64,000 nt of DNA. Source: Rufibacter radiotolerans. Its GTDB lineage: Bacteria > Bacteroidota > Bacteroidia > Cytophagales > Hymenobacteraceae. Below, one piece after another: positions 45,470-53,910 of this stretch. The stretch spans positions 518,408 through 582,407 of the forward strand of contig NZ_CP010777.1 of the NCBI RefSeq assembly GCF_001078055.1. The letters run 5' to 3'. The position numbers and the translations under genes are program-made. The notes beneath the pieces were generated by a model. That model had not been told where the DNA came from. It made no database searches and saw only the letters and a program-made list of their open reading frames with translations. Each line of letters opens with the position of its first letter. Position 1 is the first letter of the stretch.

Positions 45470-45844
45470 TTATACACTTTTCACAATCTTGCCTTTTTCA
45501 TTACCGGTTTTACGGCCCCAGCTGGCAATCTCATTTAAGAGAGGAATAAGGGAGGTCCCGAAATCGGTTAAAGAGTATTCTACCTTTAGGGGTGGTTTAG
45601 AGGTGTAGACTTTCCGCTTGATCAGGCCGTCTGCTTCCAGCTGCTTTAACTGGATGCTCAGCATCTTTTCAGTGATCTGGGGCATAAGCGCTTTTAGCTC
45701 ACTGAACCGTTTCTTGTCATTCCTCAGGTACCATAACACCACCGTTTTCCATTTGCCCCCAATAAAGTGCATGGTCACATCCATGGCGCAATGGAATTGC
45801 TGCTGGTCAATTTCAATGACTACTTCGGTATTATCAACAATCAT
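45470..45844 (-). CDS. HxlR-family transcriptional regulator
   Basis: 124 residues with the winged-helix layout of HxlR: CAMDVTMHFIGGKWKTVVLWYL, FSELKALMPQITEKMLSIQLKQLEADGLIKRKVY, and VEYSLTDFG. The conserved Cys19 near the start is the usual redox-sensitive position. It is divergent from the reductase gene, with inverted repeats in the shared gap, so it probably controls both genes. Confidence 0.92.
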   Translation of the reverse strand: MIVDNTEVVIEIDQQQFHCAMDVTMHFIGGKWKTVVLWYLRNDKKRFSELKALMPQITEKMLSIQLKQLEADGLIKRKVYTSKPPLKVEYSLTDFGTSLIPLLNEIASWGRKTGNEKGKIVKSV

Positions 45845-45859
45845 GGTTTTCAGATTATT

Positions 45860-45937
45860 TTAAACTATCTAATTTGACAGTTATTGCAAAGTTAAGAAGC
45901 TGTCATTAGGTTTGCAACTGTAAAAATGATAGTTTAA
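45860..45937. promoter_or_regulatory. Nested inverted repeats between hxlR-type and reductase genes
   Basis: Outer pair TTAAACTATC (45860-45869) / GATAGTTTAA (45928-45937) and an inner pair around CTAATTTGACAG (45869-45880) / CTGTCATTAG (45899-45908). Placed symmetrically in a 109-base divergent gap, they are the natural operators for an HxlR dimer. Confidence 0.6.
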
Positions 45938-45953
45938 CTAAAGAGCAAATACA

Positions 45954-46652
45954 ATGAATATTTCAGTTTTAGGAACAGGTTCGGTGGGCCAGGCGCTGTC
46001 CGTACGTTTAGCTGGCTTAGGCCACCAGGTGTTTATGGGTACCCGCAACGTAGCCGATAGCCTGCAAAAGACCCAACCCGATAACTGGGGCAACCCCGCT
46101 ATTGGTACCTGGGCGAAAGAGCATACCGAGGTAGAATTACTTTCCTTTAAAGAAGCAGTTGAAAAAGGCAATGACCTGATTGTTTTTGCCCTGAACGGCA
46201 AGGCGGTTTTTGAGTGCCTGGATGCCGTGGGCGAGGCAGCCCTGAACGGAAAGGTACTGCTTGACATTTCCAATCCGCTGGATTTTGGCCAAGGATTTCC
46301 GCCCTCGCTTTTCGTTTCCAACACGGACAGCCTGGGAGAGCAGATCCAGAACAAATATCCTGGTTTAAAAGTGGTGAAGACCCTTAACACCATGAGTAAC
46401 CCGGTCATGGTGAACCCACACATCTTGCAAGGAGACCACAGTGTCTTTGTCAGCGGAAATGACGCGGAGGCCAAGGCAACCGCTACCCGTCTGTTGAACA
46501 GCTTCGGGTGGGAAGACAGAAACATTATTGACCTGGGTGATATTACCACCGCCCGCGGTACGGAAATGGTCCTGCCTTTGTGGGTTCGCTTATACGGGAA
46601 ACTGCAGACGCCTTTCTTTAACTTTCATGTAAATACCGCTAAGGCTCAGTAG
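45954..46652 (+). CDS. F420-dependent/NADPH reductase-like protein (NAD-binding)
   Basis: 232 residues with the dinucleotide loop GTGSVGQALSVRLAGLGHQV and a following TRN for NADP, then LKVVKTLNTM. It matches the family of NADPH:F420 reductase-like proteins (also called NADP oxidoreductase, coenzyme F420-dependent), which in non-F420 bacteria have unknown substrates. Divergent from the HxlR gene that probably controls it. A terminator follows. Confidence 0.85.
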   Translation: MNISVLGTGSVGQALSVRLAGLGHQVFMGTRNVADSLQKTQPDNWGNPAIGTWAKEHTEVELLSFKEAVEKGNDLIVFALNGKAVFECLDAVGEAALNGKVLLDISNPLDFGQGFPPSLFVSNTDSLGEQIQNKYPGLKVVKTLNTMSNPVMVNPHILQGDHSVFVSGNDAEAKATATRLLNSFGWEDRNIIDLGDITTARGTEMVLPLWVRLYGKLQTPFFNFHVNTAKAQ

Positions 46653-46737
46653 GTGGTAAAGCTTTAGGTAAGTAACCAGACCTTAGAGAACCTTCATTTA
46701 GTTTTGGTTGCTCTAGAGATGAAAATTAGCGATAACA

Positions 46738-46770
46738 CAAAAGGCCACTGGTAAAGCACCGGTGGCCTTT
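46738..46770 (+). terminator. Rho-independent terminator
   Basis: AAAGGCCACTGGT / ACCGGTGGCCTTT hairpin about 85 bases after the reductase stop. Confidence 0.85.
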
Positions 46771-46868
46771 GCATTGGGCCGCTGCCCTTAATTATGATCA
46801 AACCAATGGTTTCTGTAAGGCAGTAAGGCATTAAGTCTTACTGGAAAAGAACGATAATTCGTCTGTGC

Positions 46869-46904
46869 GTTTTAGGGCTGTTTTTAGGAAAACGGGCTAA
46901 AACG
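46869..46904. repeat. Palindromic repeat family A, copy 21
   Basis: CGTTTTAGGGCTGTTTTT / AAAACGGGCTAAAACG; two arm mismatches. Confidence 0.8.
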
Positions 46905-46968
46905 AGCCTTACCTAATTTGCCGCGTTTTATCAGGTAGAACCACCGGTAGAGGGTAGGACAATAAACC

Positions 46969-48213
46969 CTACAGCGGCTCCAGCACCGGCGAGAAGTAAT
47001 TGACCAGGGGCCGTTGGTGAAGCAGGTCGGCCGCGACCAGAAATTGCAGGTAGCTTTGGTAAATATCCCGTTTCTGCTGCACTTTCAGGCTCTGTAACTT
47101 AAGGAGTTGGGCATTCATTTTAAGGCTGATGATCGGGTTTTTGCGGTTCAGTTCACTAAGGGCCGAAAACATGGATTTTAGGTCATAGGTAGATTCCTTT
47201 TCCTCCAGGGTTTGGTAGCGCAGCAAGTTGCCCTTCAGCGATTTCTGGAGATGCTCTATTTCTTCACGGGCTTTCTGTTCCTCCAGTTCCAGTTCGTTTC
47301 TTACCTCTATCATTTCCAGTTTTTTTTCGGTCATGTCCCCTTTGTTGGGGTTGAAGAGCGGAATCCGGATACCCGCCGAAAGACCGTATGGATGCTTTCC
47401 GTTGGAGGGCTGATAGTCTGTTTGTATAAAGCCGGGGTTTACCTTGGTACGTTGCAGGTCATACTCAGAACCTGCCAGCTTAAGCCGCTCCTGGTAATAC
47501 CCCAGGCGTGCGGTGTAAAGCGGAAGTGTGAGCAGGCTGTCCAGGAGTTGGTGGAGGCGCTGAGGGGGCACCATGTTACTGAAGGTCCAGTTATTTTCCT
47601 GTAAGCCGGTGGAAGGGTAAAGTTGATGCACCACATTTTTTTGCTTTTCCAACTCATACTGCAGCCCCTCCAGGGATGTCTGCTCCTCCAAAAGCTCAAG
47701 CCTAAGCTTGACATAGTCGCTCTCATCAAAGAAGCTGGAGGAACGCTGGTTTTCAAGAATTTTGACCTGGTTTTGCAGGTTGGCTAACAGCTTTTGCTTT
47801 ACAGTGATCTGCTCTGAGACAAAAGCTAATTCCAGTACCAGTGTATAGCGGGCCTCCAGCACCTCTTTCATGGCCAGGCCTTGTTCCGCGGTTAGAACAG
47901 ATTGGTAGGCTTTGAAATACCGGCTGTTGCTTTTTAAATGCCAGGGGTTGGCAAGGCTCAGGCGCAGCCCATAGTCATGCTCGCCTTTGTAAAGTTCATT
48001 GTTCTTGAACCTGAACTCCAGGTCCCTGAGCGGGGCCAATCTGTAGGGCTTATGGTGGAGGTGCTCCAGCTTTTTTGAATAGACCTCAAGAGTAGGGTCC
48101 TGCGCGGCGGCGCCCAGAAACTCTGCCATTCTCACCTGAGCCTGGGCAGACAGGGCAAATGACAGCGGCAGAAGCGCCAGCAGCAAGGCCTTTACCAAAA
48201 CGCTTGCCTTCAT
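46969..48213 (-). CDS. TolC-family outer-membrane channel
   Basis: 414 residues. Signal peptide 1-26 (LLLALLPLSFALSAQAQ), then long helical hairpins with coiled-coil character (VLEARYTLVLELAFVSEQITVKQKLLANLQNQVKILENQ) separated by beta segments, the TolC layout. GIRIPLFNPNKG precedes the second helical half. It starts in an ATGA overlap with the HlyD-type gene, so the three genes 49888-46969 form one transcript. It should supply the outer-membrane exit of an export path. Confidence 0.85.
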   Translation of the reverse strand: MKASVLVKALLLALLPLSFALSAQAQVRMAEFLGAAAQDPTLEVYSKKLEHLHHKPYRLAPLRDLEFRFKNNELYKGEHDYGLRLSLANPWHLKSNSRYFKAYQSVLTAEQGLAMKEVLEARYTLVLELAFVSEQITVKQKLLANLQNQVKILENQRSSSFFDESDYVKLRLELLEEQTSLEGLQYELEKQKNVVHQLYPSTGLQENNWTFSNMVPPQRLHQLLDSLLTLPLYTARLGYYQERLKLAGSEYDLQRTKVNPGFIQTDYQPSNGKHPYGLSAGIRIPLFNPNKGDMTEKKLEMIEVRNELELEEQKAREEIEHLQKSLKGNLLRYQTLEEKESTYDLKSMFSALSELNRKNPIISLKMNAQLLKLQSLKVQQKRDIYQSYLQFLVAADLLHQRPLVNYFSPVLEPL

Positions 48214-49208
48214 TTAATCAATACTTTCTCCCCGGTGGCAAAGCTGTTTTTCTCGTCTACCTTTATGAAGACCTCTTTCCCAAATGCCTTGACCGCGGTA
48301 GACTTCTGCAGGATGAGGGGCAGTTCCACAATGGCGCCAAAGCCAATCACCTCTCCCTGTACGGCATTGCGTTTATCGTCAAAGGAACTCACGGTTACCC
48401 GCTGCCCCAGCACGGCATGATGGCTTGCCGTCCCCACGGAGTACCCCACTACAGAGCTGGGGTGCTTAGGATTGATGGTAATAATGGGCGCGAAGGCGTC
48501 CACTTCCTCTCCGTTTAAGACAGAGACACTTTTGATCACCCCGGGCTCCGTAGCGTATTTGTTGAGCTTTTTCTTCTCATCCACCAGCAGGGCGAGTTCC
48601 CTGTTGAGCAGGTCCATCTGGTTATCCAGCACCATCAGGCTGGTCTGGTGGTCTTTTCGGAAGTCTTTCATCCTGATGCCGGCGGCCTGCTGGTGGAGCT
48701 TTCTCTTTTCCACCAGGGAGTTGACCCGTAAGTCTTCGGGCCCAAGCCCAGCTTGCAGGGGAGTGGAGGGCCCGGCAGCCAGGCCGTAGCGGTCGGTGAG
48801 CCTTCTGTTTAGCGCCTGTTCTGAGGCGATCATCTGAATCTCCGCATCCAGTTCCTCCAACTTGATACCGTTTTCCGCCGCCATGTATTCCATCTTAGAG
48901 ACTAGTAGTTGCTTTTTTTCTTCCTTCTCTTTTTTGAGTGACTTTATCTGGGTTGAGAGTTTCATGATCTGGATGTCAAGCTCCGCGTTTTCCATTTCAA
49001 GCAGCAGGTCGCCGGTTTCCACTTCCTGCCCGGGTACCACGTGCACGCGTTTGATTCTACCAGACCGGTCAGAGCTGATCTTATATTCCTTGGCATAGGT
49101 AACCCCTATATTGGAGAACGTACTGCCCCTGAAATACCTCGCGTTAATGAACAGCATTCCGGCGAAGAGCGCGATGATAAACAAGTAAAATCCGCTTATT
49201 CCTCTCAT
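48210..49208 (-). CDS. HlyD-family periplasmic adaptor
   Basis: 332 residues from the ATG at 49208 (an in-frame TTG lies three codons earlier). One N-terminal membrane helix (FYLFIIALFAGMLFI), a biotinyl-lipoyl-like strand pair (GRIKRVHVVPGQEVETGDLLLEM), a long coiled-coil hairpin (about 75-200), then the C-terminal barrel (SVLNGEEVDAFAPIITI). This is the adaptor class that joins an inner-membrane exporter to a TolC channel. It starts five bases after the DUF4956 stop and overlaps the TolC gene. Confidence 0.88.
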   Translation of the reverse strand: MRGISGFYLFIIALFAGMLFINARYFRGSTFSNIGVTYAKEYKISSDRSGRIKRVHVVPGQEVETGDLLLEMENAELDIQIMKLSTQIKSLKKEKEEKKQLLVSKMEYMAAENGIKLEELDAEIQMIASEQALNRRLTDRYGLAAGPSTPLQAGLGPEDLRVNSLVEKRKLHQQAAGIRMKDFRKDHQTSLMVLDNQMDLLNRELALLVDEKKKLNKYATEPGVIKSVSVLNGEEVDAFAPIITINPKHPSSVVGYSVGTASHHAVLGQRVTVSSFDDKRNAVQGEVIGFGAIVELPLILQKSTAVKAFGKEVFIKVDEKNSFATGEKVLIK

Positions 49209-49213
49209 AACCT

Positions 49214-49888
49214 TCAAGAATTACCTATACCCGTATGATTAATCTTCAGCTGCGTCACGCCGTTCACACGGCTCATGTCCAACAGGAACTTGTCTTGTTC
49301 TGCGGCCTTCTGCATCACTACAAAATACTCATACCTGATCTCGTTCTTGCTGCGGTCCAGGCACACGGTTTTTAGGCCGCTTTCTACGCAGTACTGCTCC
49401 ATCAGGCGCTGGAGGGGGGCTAATCCCTCGGGGCTATCTAAGGCAAAGAGGAGAAGGGTCTTTTGGTTCTGGGCCTTGAATTTGGTGACATGCAGGATGA
49501 CCGCGGCCACGCAAAACACCAGCGTACCTGCAAAGGAAATAGAGTAGCCATACACGCCTATGGCCAGGCCGGTACTTAGCGCGGCGAACAGGAACAGTAC
49601 ATCACGGGAATCATCTATGCGGGTTCTGAACCGGATAATGGCCATGGCGCCAAACACCCCCAAGCCCCTTGCCAGGCTATCGCCAATGGCCATCATGAGC
49701 ATGGCCGTGATAATGCCCCCTAGCACCATAGACTGAAAGAAGTTCTTGGAGTAGCTGTCGCCGCGGTAAGTGAGTTTGTGGGTAATGGCGACAATGGAAG
49801 ACAGCAGGAAGGACCACACCAGAGCATATAGGACATTGACCAGGGCGGGGTACTCAAAGCTTGGCTGATCAGGGAAAATATCTAGCAT
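49214..49888 (-). CDS. DUF4956 membrane protein
   Basis: 224 residues. Three or four membrane helices: about residues 16-42, 50-75 and a pair at 95-130. The conserved DUF4956 block GLGVFGAMAIIRFRTRIDDSRDVLFLFAALSTGLAIG lies between the second and third, followed by a cytosolic domain of about 80 residues with a ferredoxin/ACT-like strand pattern. The function of this family is unknown; elsewhere it travels with VTC-type polyphosphate polymerases. Here it is the first gene of an operon with HlyD and TolC proteins and takes the place of a pump. Confidence 0.88.
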   Translation of the reverse strand: MLDIFPDQPSFEYPALVNVLYALVWSFLLSSIVAITHKLTYRGDSYSKNFFQSMVLGGIITAMLMMAIGDSLARGLGVFGAMAIIRFRTRIDDSRDVLFLFAALSTGLAIGVYGYSISFAGTLVFCVAAVILHVTKFKAQNQKTLLLFALDSPEGLAPLQRLMEQYCVESGLKTVCLDRSKNEIRYEYFVVMQKAAEQDKFLLDMSRVNGVTQLKINHTGIGNS

Positions 49889-50115
49889 AGTGGGAAGCTA
49901 TCTTAAATTTTTCTTGGCATAAAGCAGATGGAATGGTTTGGCAGCATCCTCTAAAAGGGAAATGCTGTCCGGCGAGGGTTTAATCAGCAATGCACCTGTC
50001 CAGAAAGTCTGGGAGTTGCATAGAAGGAACCAGTGCGTTCCTGGGGGTACTCTTCAAAGCAAAATTGCCTTGCCGCGCCACCAAGGGTAACTGGTTATGG
50101 TAGGAAGACGGTAAT

Positions 50116-50170
50116 GCCTGCCTTGCCGGTTGAGCTGTCTAAAGCAGCAGCTGAAACCGGCAAGGCAGGT
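50116..50170. other. Strong hairpin, possible non-coding RNA or attenuator
   Basis: GCCTGCCTTGCCGGTT and AACCGGCAAGGCAGGT pair over 16 bases around a 23-base loop that itself contains GAGCTG/CAGCTG. No T run follows, so it is not a simple terminator. It differs from repeat families A and B. Confidence 0.5.
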
Positions 50171-50360
50171 ACTATCCTATAACACACCAAGCGCCGCGAT
50201 GGAGTAACCTGGTTGTAAGTCTGCAACAGGTACGCGCAGGATTCTAAAGACGACAGATAGCTATGCCTTTGGCTTGAAAAGCGAGCAGCGTGTATCTATG
50301 CCTTCCATCAGAGCGGTTTCACCCTCCATGCCCAGCCGAAAAAAGGAAAAGGAGGAGTGC

Positions 50361-50397
50361 CCTAGGTAAGGCTATTTTGAAAGAACCTTACCTGGGG
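50361..50397. other. Second hairpin in the same gap
   Basis: CCCTAGGTAAGG / CCTTACCTGGGG with one bulge and a 14-base A/T loop. Role unknown. Confidence 0.4.
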
Positions 50398-50740
50398 TAA
50401 AACAGAATAGGTACTAAATTAAATAAATATTGCAATAAAATATTAAAATAACAAAATTATAAGGAGGGAATTTATACTGAATTTACACTTCAAGCCGATA
50501 CTCTACTTTCAAGCAAAATGAGTGTTCTTGGGTAAGTTGTTTAAGGTGTTCTGTTCCTAGAGTACCCGTAAGAGTACTAGGTCTTTCTACTGTCACGCAG
50601 AGTTAATGAAAGTATATTAATTGCCAACTGATTCCGAATTAAAGGCGGCAGGGATTGTATTTTCAACTTCAGATAATGACCTTTAGGTGGAGCGAATTTG
50701 GGGACGTTGCCCTTGCTCAGTGACTTGTCTAGGACACGAA

Positions 50741-51319
50741 ATGGAATTTACTACCCAGCCAACCTTAGAGAATGAGAAAGTAATCCTGTTCCCCTTACAG
50801 GAAGATGATTTTGAGGCGTTGTATGCCGTGGCGGCAGACCCGAAGATATGGGAACAACACCCCAATAAAGACCGCTGGAAAAGGGAAGTGTTCCAGACGT
50901 TTTTTGAGGGAGCCATTCAAAGCAAGGGCGCCTTTAAAATAGTAGATAAGTCTACCGGTCAAATAGCGGGCAGTACCCGCATCTATGATTACAACCAACA
51001 GGACAACAGTATTTTGATTGGGTATACCTTCTTTGGCACGGCCTATTGGGGCAAAGGGGTTAATCATTCGGTAAAAGCCTTACTGCTGGACTACCTTTTC
51101 CAGTTTGTGTCCAGGGTAGACTTCCATATTGGGGCCGTGAACAGGAGGTCTCAGGTAGCCATTGAGCGTGTAGGTGCTACTAAAGTGGGAGAGCAGGAGG
51201 TGGCGTACTTTGGCGAACTGCCCAAGCTGAATTATATCTACCGCCTTGAAAAAGAGGAATGGCTTGCTAACCGGGTAACCACTCCTGAGCCAGGCCTTAA
51301 TCTCAAAGCCGACGAATAG
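50741..51319 (+). CDS. RimJ/RimL-like GNAT acetyltransferase
   Basis: 192 residues from the ATG at 50741 (a GTG 18 codons upstream is less likely). The family layout is visible: LENEKVILFPLQEDDFEALYAV at the start, IAGSTRIYDYNQQDNSILIGYTF and the acetyl-CoA segment YWGKGVNHSVKALLLDYLF. RimJ-like enzymes acetylate N-termini or small amines; substrate unknown. Confidence 0.85.
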   Translation: MEFTTQPTLENEKVILFPLQEDDFEALYAVAADPKIWEQHPNKDRWKREVFQTFFEGAIQSKGAFKIVDKSTGQIAGSTRIYDYNQQDNSILIGYTFFGTAYWGKGVNHSVKALLLDYLFQFVSRVDFHIGAVNRRSQVAIERVGATKVGEQEVAYFGELPKLNYIYRLEKEEWLANRVTTPEPGLNLKADE

Positions 51320-51386
51320 AAATGACGTACCGAACTTGAACCTACCTTTTTAAAGGGAGACAGAATTGAATAAACGGTTAGTATCC

Positions 51387-51427
51387 ATGTAAAAGGCCAC
51401 CGGTAGTATGCCGGTGGCCTTTTACAT
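51387..51427. terminator. Bidirectional terminator
   Basis: ATGTAAAAGGCCACCGG / CCGGTGGCCTTTTACAT, a 41-base near-perfect palindrome between convergent genes, with A and T runs on both sides. Confidence 0.9.
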
Positions 51428-51446
51428 AGGTAATGGGTTCAGGTGG

Positions 51447-53585
51447 TTATTGCCTGAGGAGAAGCAGCGTCTGCGCGCCATGTTTGGTGAAGAGGCGTAC
51501 CATGTAAAAGCCGTTTTCGGCTTGGGTGGGGGCCCAGGTTAGCAGCACCTGTTCATTGGCCTTGGCTTTGGCGGAAGGCCACCTTTTCATAAGCGTACCA
51601 GTGGAAGAATAGATCTCCAGGGTATATTCCTGGGCCTGCGGGAACGTGAAGGCCAGGGTGACACTGGTGGTGAAGGGATTGGGGTAGGCATGCAGTGAGG
51701 CTAAGAAAGGTCGTTGGGTAGGTAACCCGTCGGGAGCCTCGCAGTCACCTAGTTTATCCTCGGGGTGATGTTCCAGGTGGGCCTTTACGGCCAAAGAGGA
51801 TACACACAAAGACTTTCCGTTATGGCAGACCATTACTTTGCTGTCCATGGGCCCGCAGCGCACATCTGTGACCGTAATAGTCACCGAGGCCGTAGCGGTG
51901 CAGCTTCCGTTGGCGGCCGTTACCGTGAAGGTGTAGGTGCCAGGCAAGGTAGGGCTGAAGGTAGTTGTGGCGGTGTTGGTGCTGTTCAGGCCCATGGCGG
52001 GGCTCCAGGAGTAAGTAGTCCCGCCGCTGGCTGTTAAGGTCACGCTCTGTGGCCCGTAACCCAGGTAAATTTGGGACGGGTCTCCGCCGGTATAGGTGCT
52101 GGAGGTGGGAGTAAGCGCAATAGCCGGGGTAGGGGTGGTGCAGGCCGCTTCAGACATTTTCACTGCCCAATAGTCATAGCCCCCCAGGTTGGGTTGGGTC
52201 TTGTCTCCGCTGACCGGTGAATCTGAGGAGCCGCCTAACAGGTAACCACCATCACCTGAGTTGGCAAGGGAGGTTAGCACGTCATCTTTGCTTCCGCCAA
52301 AGGTTTTGTCCCAGAGCTTGGTACCCATGGCGTTTATCTTCACTACCCAATAATCGCCGGCATTGACATCATTATCTCGCCGTGGCTCTGTTTTATCATC
52401 GCTAACATCAGAATTAGACCTGCCGCCCACCAGGAAGCCTCCGTCCGTTGTGGCCAAAAGGGCGCCCAAGCGTTCATCTCCATCACCCCCCAAGGTGCGG
52501 TCCCATTGAATGACCCCAGTCGCGTTTATCTTCACTACCCAGTAATCCCGGCTGTCTGAGTAGCTGCTTTTATTGGGTTCTGTTTTGTCATAGCTGGCCT
52601 GAGAGTCTGAGGAGCCACCCAGAAGGAAGCCGCCGTCTGTAGTAGGCACCATGTCTATGAGACTCTCGCCACTCTCACCGCCTCCTTCACCGCCAATGGT
52701 TCTATCCCATTCCTTACCGCCAGTGGCATTGATTTTCACCAGCCAGAAATCAAACTCGCATTCATCATCACAAAACCGTTTCTGGGGGTCTGTTTTGTCT
52801 CCGCTCACGGGTGAGACAGAGCCGCCGCCCAGTAAATAGCCGCCATCTGTGGTTTGCAGCACCGTATGGAGAATATCCTGGGCATTTCCGCCGAAGGTTT
52901 TGTCCCAGAGTTTAACCCCGGTGGCACTCAGTTTTACTACCCAATAATCTATGCCGCCCCGCGAAGGCTCGGTCTTGTCTTCCCCTACCCCGGAAGAAGA
53001 CCAACCCCCCAGGAAGTACCCACCGTCTGAGGTCTGGATCAAGTCTTCTAGCACATCTGTAGAGGTGCCACCTACAGTTACATCCCATTGTTTCAGGCCG
53101 TCGGCATTTAGTTTTATAACCCAGTAGTCTGTGCCAATGCTTCCTACGCGGGCAGTGGTTTTGTCTCCGCTGATAGGCGATTCTGACAGCCCACCCAGAA
53201 TATAGCCTCCGTCTGAGGTCTGCTGCACGGCGGCCAACTCATCTCTTCCCGAACCTCCAAAGTTGAAGTCCCATTGCTTATTGCCCGCCGCGTCTATTTT
53301 CACAATCCAGTAATCTGCGCCGCCCCGGCTGGCCTGGGTTTTGGTGCCGCTAATGCCTGAATAAGTGGTGCCCCCCAGAATATAGCCCCCATCCTGGGTA
53401 TGCTGGAGGTGCTCTAACTCATCGTTGCCAGCGCCTCCGTAGGTTTTGTCCCACTGCTTCACCTGCCCAAGGGCCAGTGAAGAGAAAAGAAAAAAGCAGG
53501 GCAGAAGGGAGAGGACCCAGAGTACAGTGAAAGGCTTAAGGCTAAAGAAGGAATTGCCTTTAGTAAGAGATAAATTTGTCACCAT
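51447..53585 (-). CDS. Type IX secreted repeat protein
   Basis: 712 residues from the ATG at 53585: a signal peptide (ending SLALGQ, about residues 1-40) and then about eight repeats of 50-65 residues, each with WDxTFGG, DGGYxLGG, DKT and DYWVVKINA, probably propeller blades. Next comes a PKD-like domain (GGTTYSWSPAMGLNST) and a C-terminal sorting domain ending NGFYMVRLFTKHGAQTLLL. The product should be exported by Sec and then the type IX system to the surface. Starts further upstream give an over-long lead. Confidence 0.87.
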   Translation of the reverse strand: MVTNLSLTKGNSFFSLKPFTVLWVLSLLPCFFLFSSLALGQVKQWDKTYGGAGNDELEHLQHTQDGGYILGGTTYSGISGTKTQASRGGADYWIVKIDAAGNKQWDFNFGGSGRDELAAVQQTSDGGYILGGLSESPISGDKTTARVGSIGTDYWVIKLNADGLKQWDVTVGGTSTDVLEDLIQTSDGGYFLGGWSSSGVGEDKTEPSRGGIDYWVVKLSATGVKLWDKTFGGNAQDILHTVLQTTDGGYLLGGGSVSPVSGDKTDPQKRFCDDECEFDFWLVKINATGGKEWDRTIGGEGGGESGESLIDMVPTTDGGFLLGGSSDSQASYDKTEPNKSSYSDSRDYWVVKINATGVIQWDRTLGGDGDERLGALLATTDGGFLVGGRSNSDVSDDKTEPRRDNDVNAGDYWVVKINAMGTKLWDKTFGGSKDDVLTSLANSGDGGYLLGGSSDSPVSGDKTQPNLGGYDYWAVKMSEAACTTPTPAIALTPTSSTYTGGDPSQIYLGYGPQSVTLTASGGTTYSWSPAMGLNSTNTATTTFSPTLPGTYTFTVTAANGSCTATASVTITVTDVRCGPMDSKVMVCHNGKSLCVSSLAVKAHLEHHPEDKLGDCEAPDGLPTQRPFLASLHAYPNPFTTSVTLAFTFPQAQEYTLEIYSSTGTLMKRWPSAKAKANEQVLLTWAPTQAENGFYMVRLFTKHGAQTLLLLRQ

Positions 53586-53910
53586 AACCAAAAGAAAATA
53601 GAGAATTAAAAGGAAGGAAAGGCAGAATAGAGTCAACTTTAAAGGAGCCAAATGGTAGCATAAGTTGAACCGGAGGATAAATGCCAATGATTGTCTGGAA
53701 AGGGAAAGGAACGCCACCACCCACTGGCCGTAAAGCGCACAGAAAAGGTGTACCGAAGAATAGAAAAGACAGTTACTACAGCAGGTAGGATAAAAGTATA
53801 GTACGAAAAGTGAAACTATTTAGATAAAATAAAGAATATATTGTCTAAAAACAAGTTAAAAATACCAGTTTATAGGTAAGAGACTTTGCCAGATATTGAG
53901 CTTTAACCAA
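53586..53910. other. AT-rich intergenic region
   Basis: 325 bases between divergent genes, AT-rich from 53780. Contains ATTGTCTAAAAACA (53840-53853), repeated at 55314-55327. No gene. Confidence 0.5.

Larger units (their letters stand above)
46653..46968. other. Intergenic region between convergent genes
   Basis: 316 bases holding the reductase terminator and a family A copy (46869-46904); nothing else assigned. Confidence 0.65.
49889..50740. other. Long divergent intergenic region with hairpins
   Basis: About 850 bases with no credible gene. It holds two hairpins (50116-50170 and 50361-50397) and an AT-rich stretch (50400-50520) suited to promoters. Upstream of the DUF4956 gene, no exact TAnnTTTG element was located. 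Confidence 0.5.
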
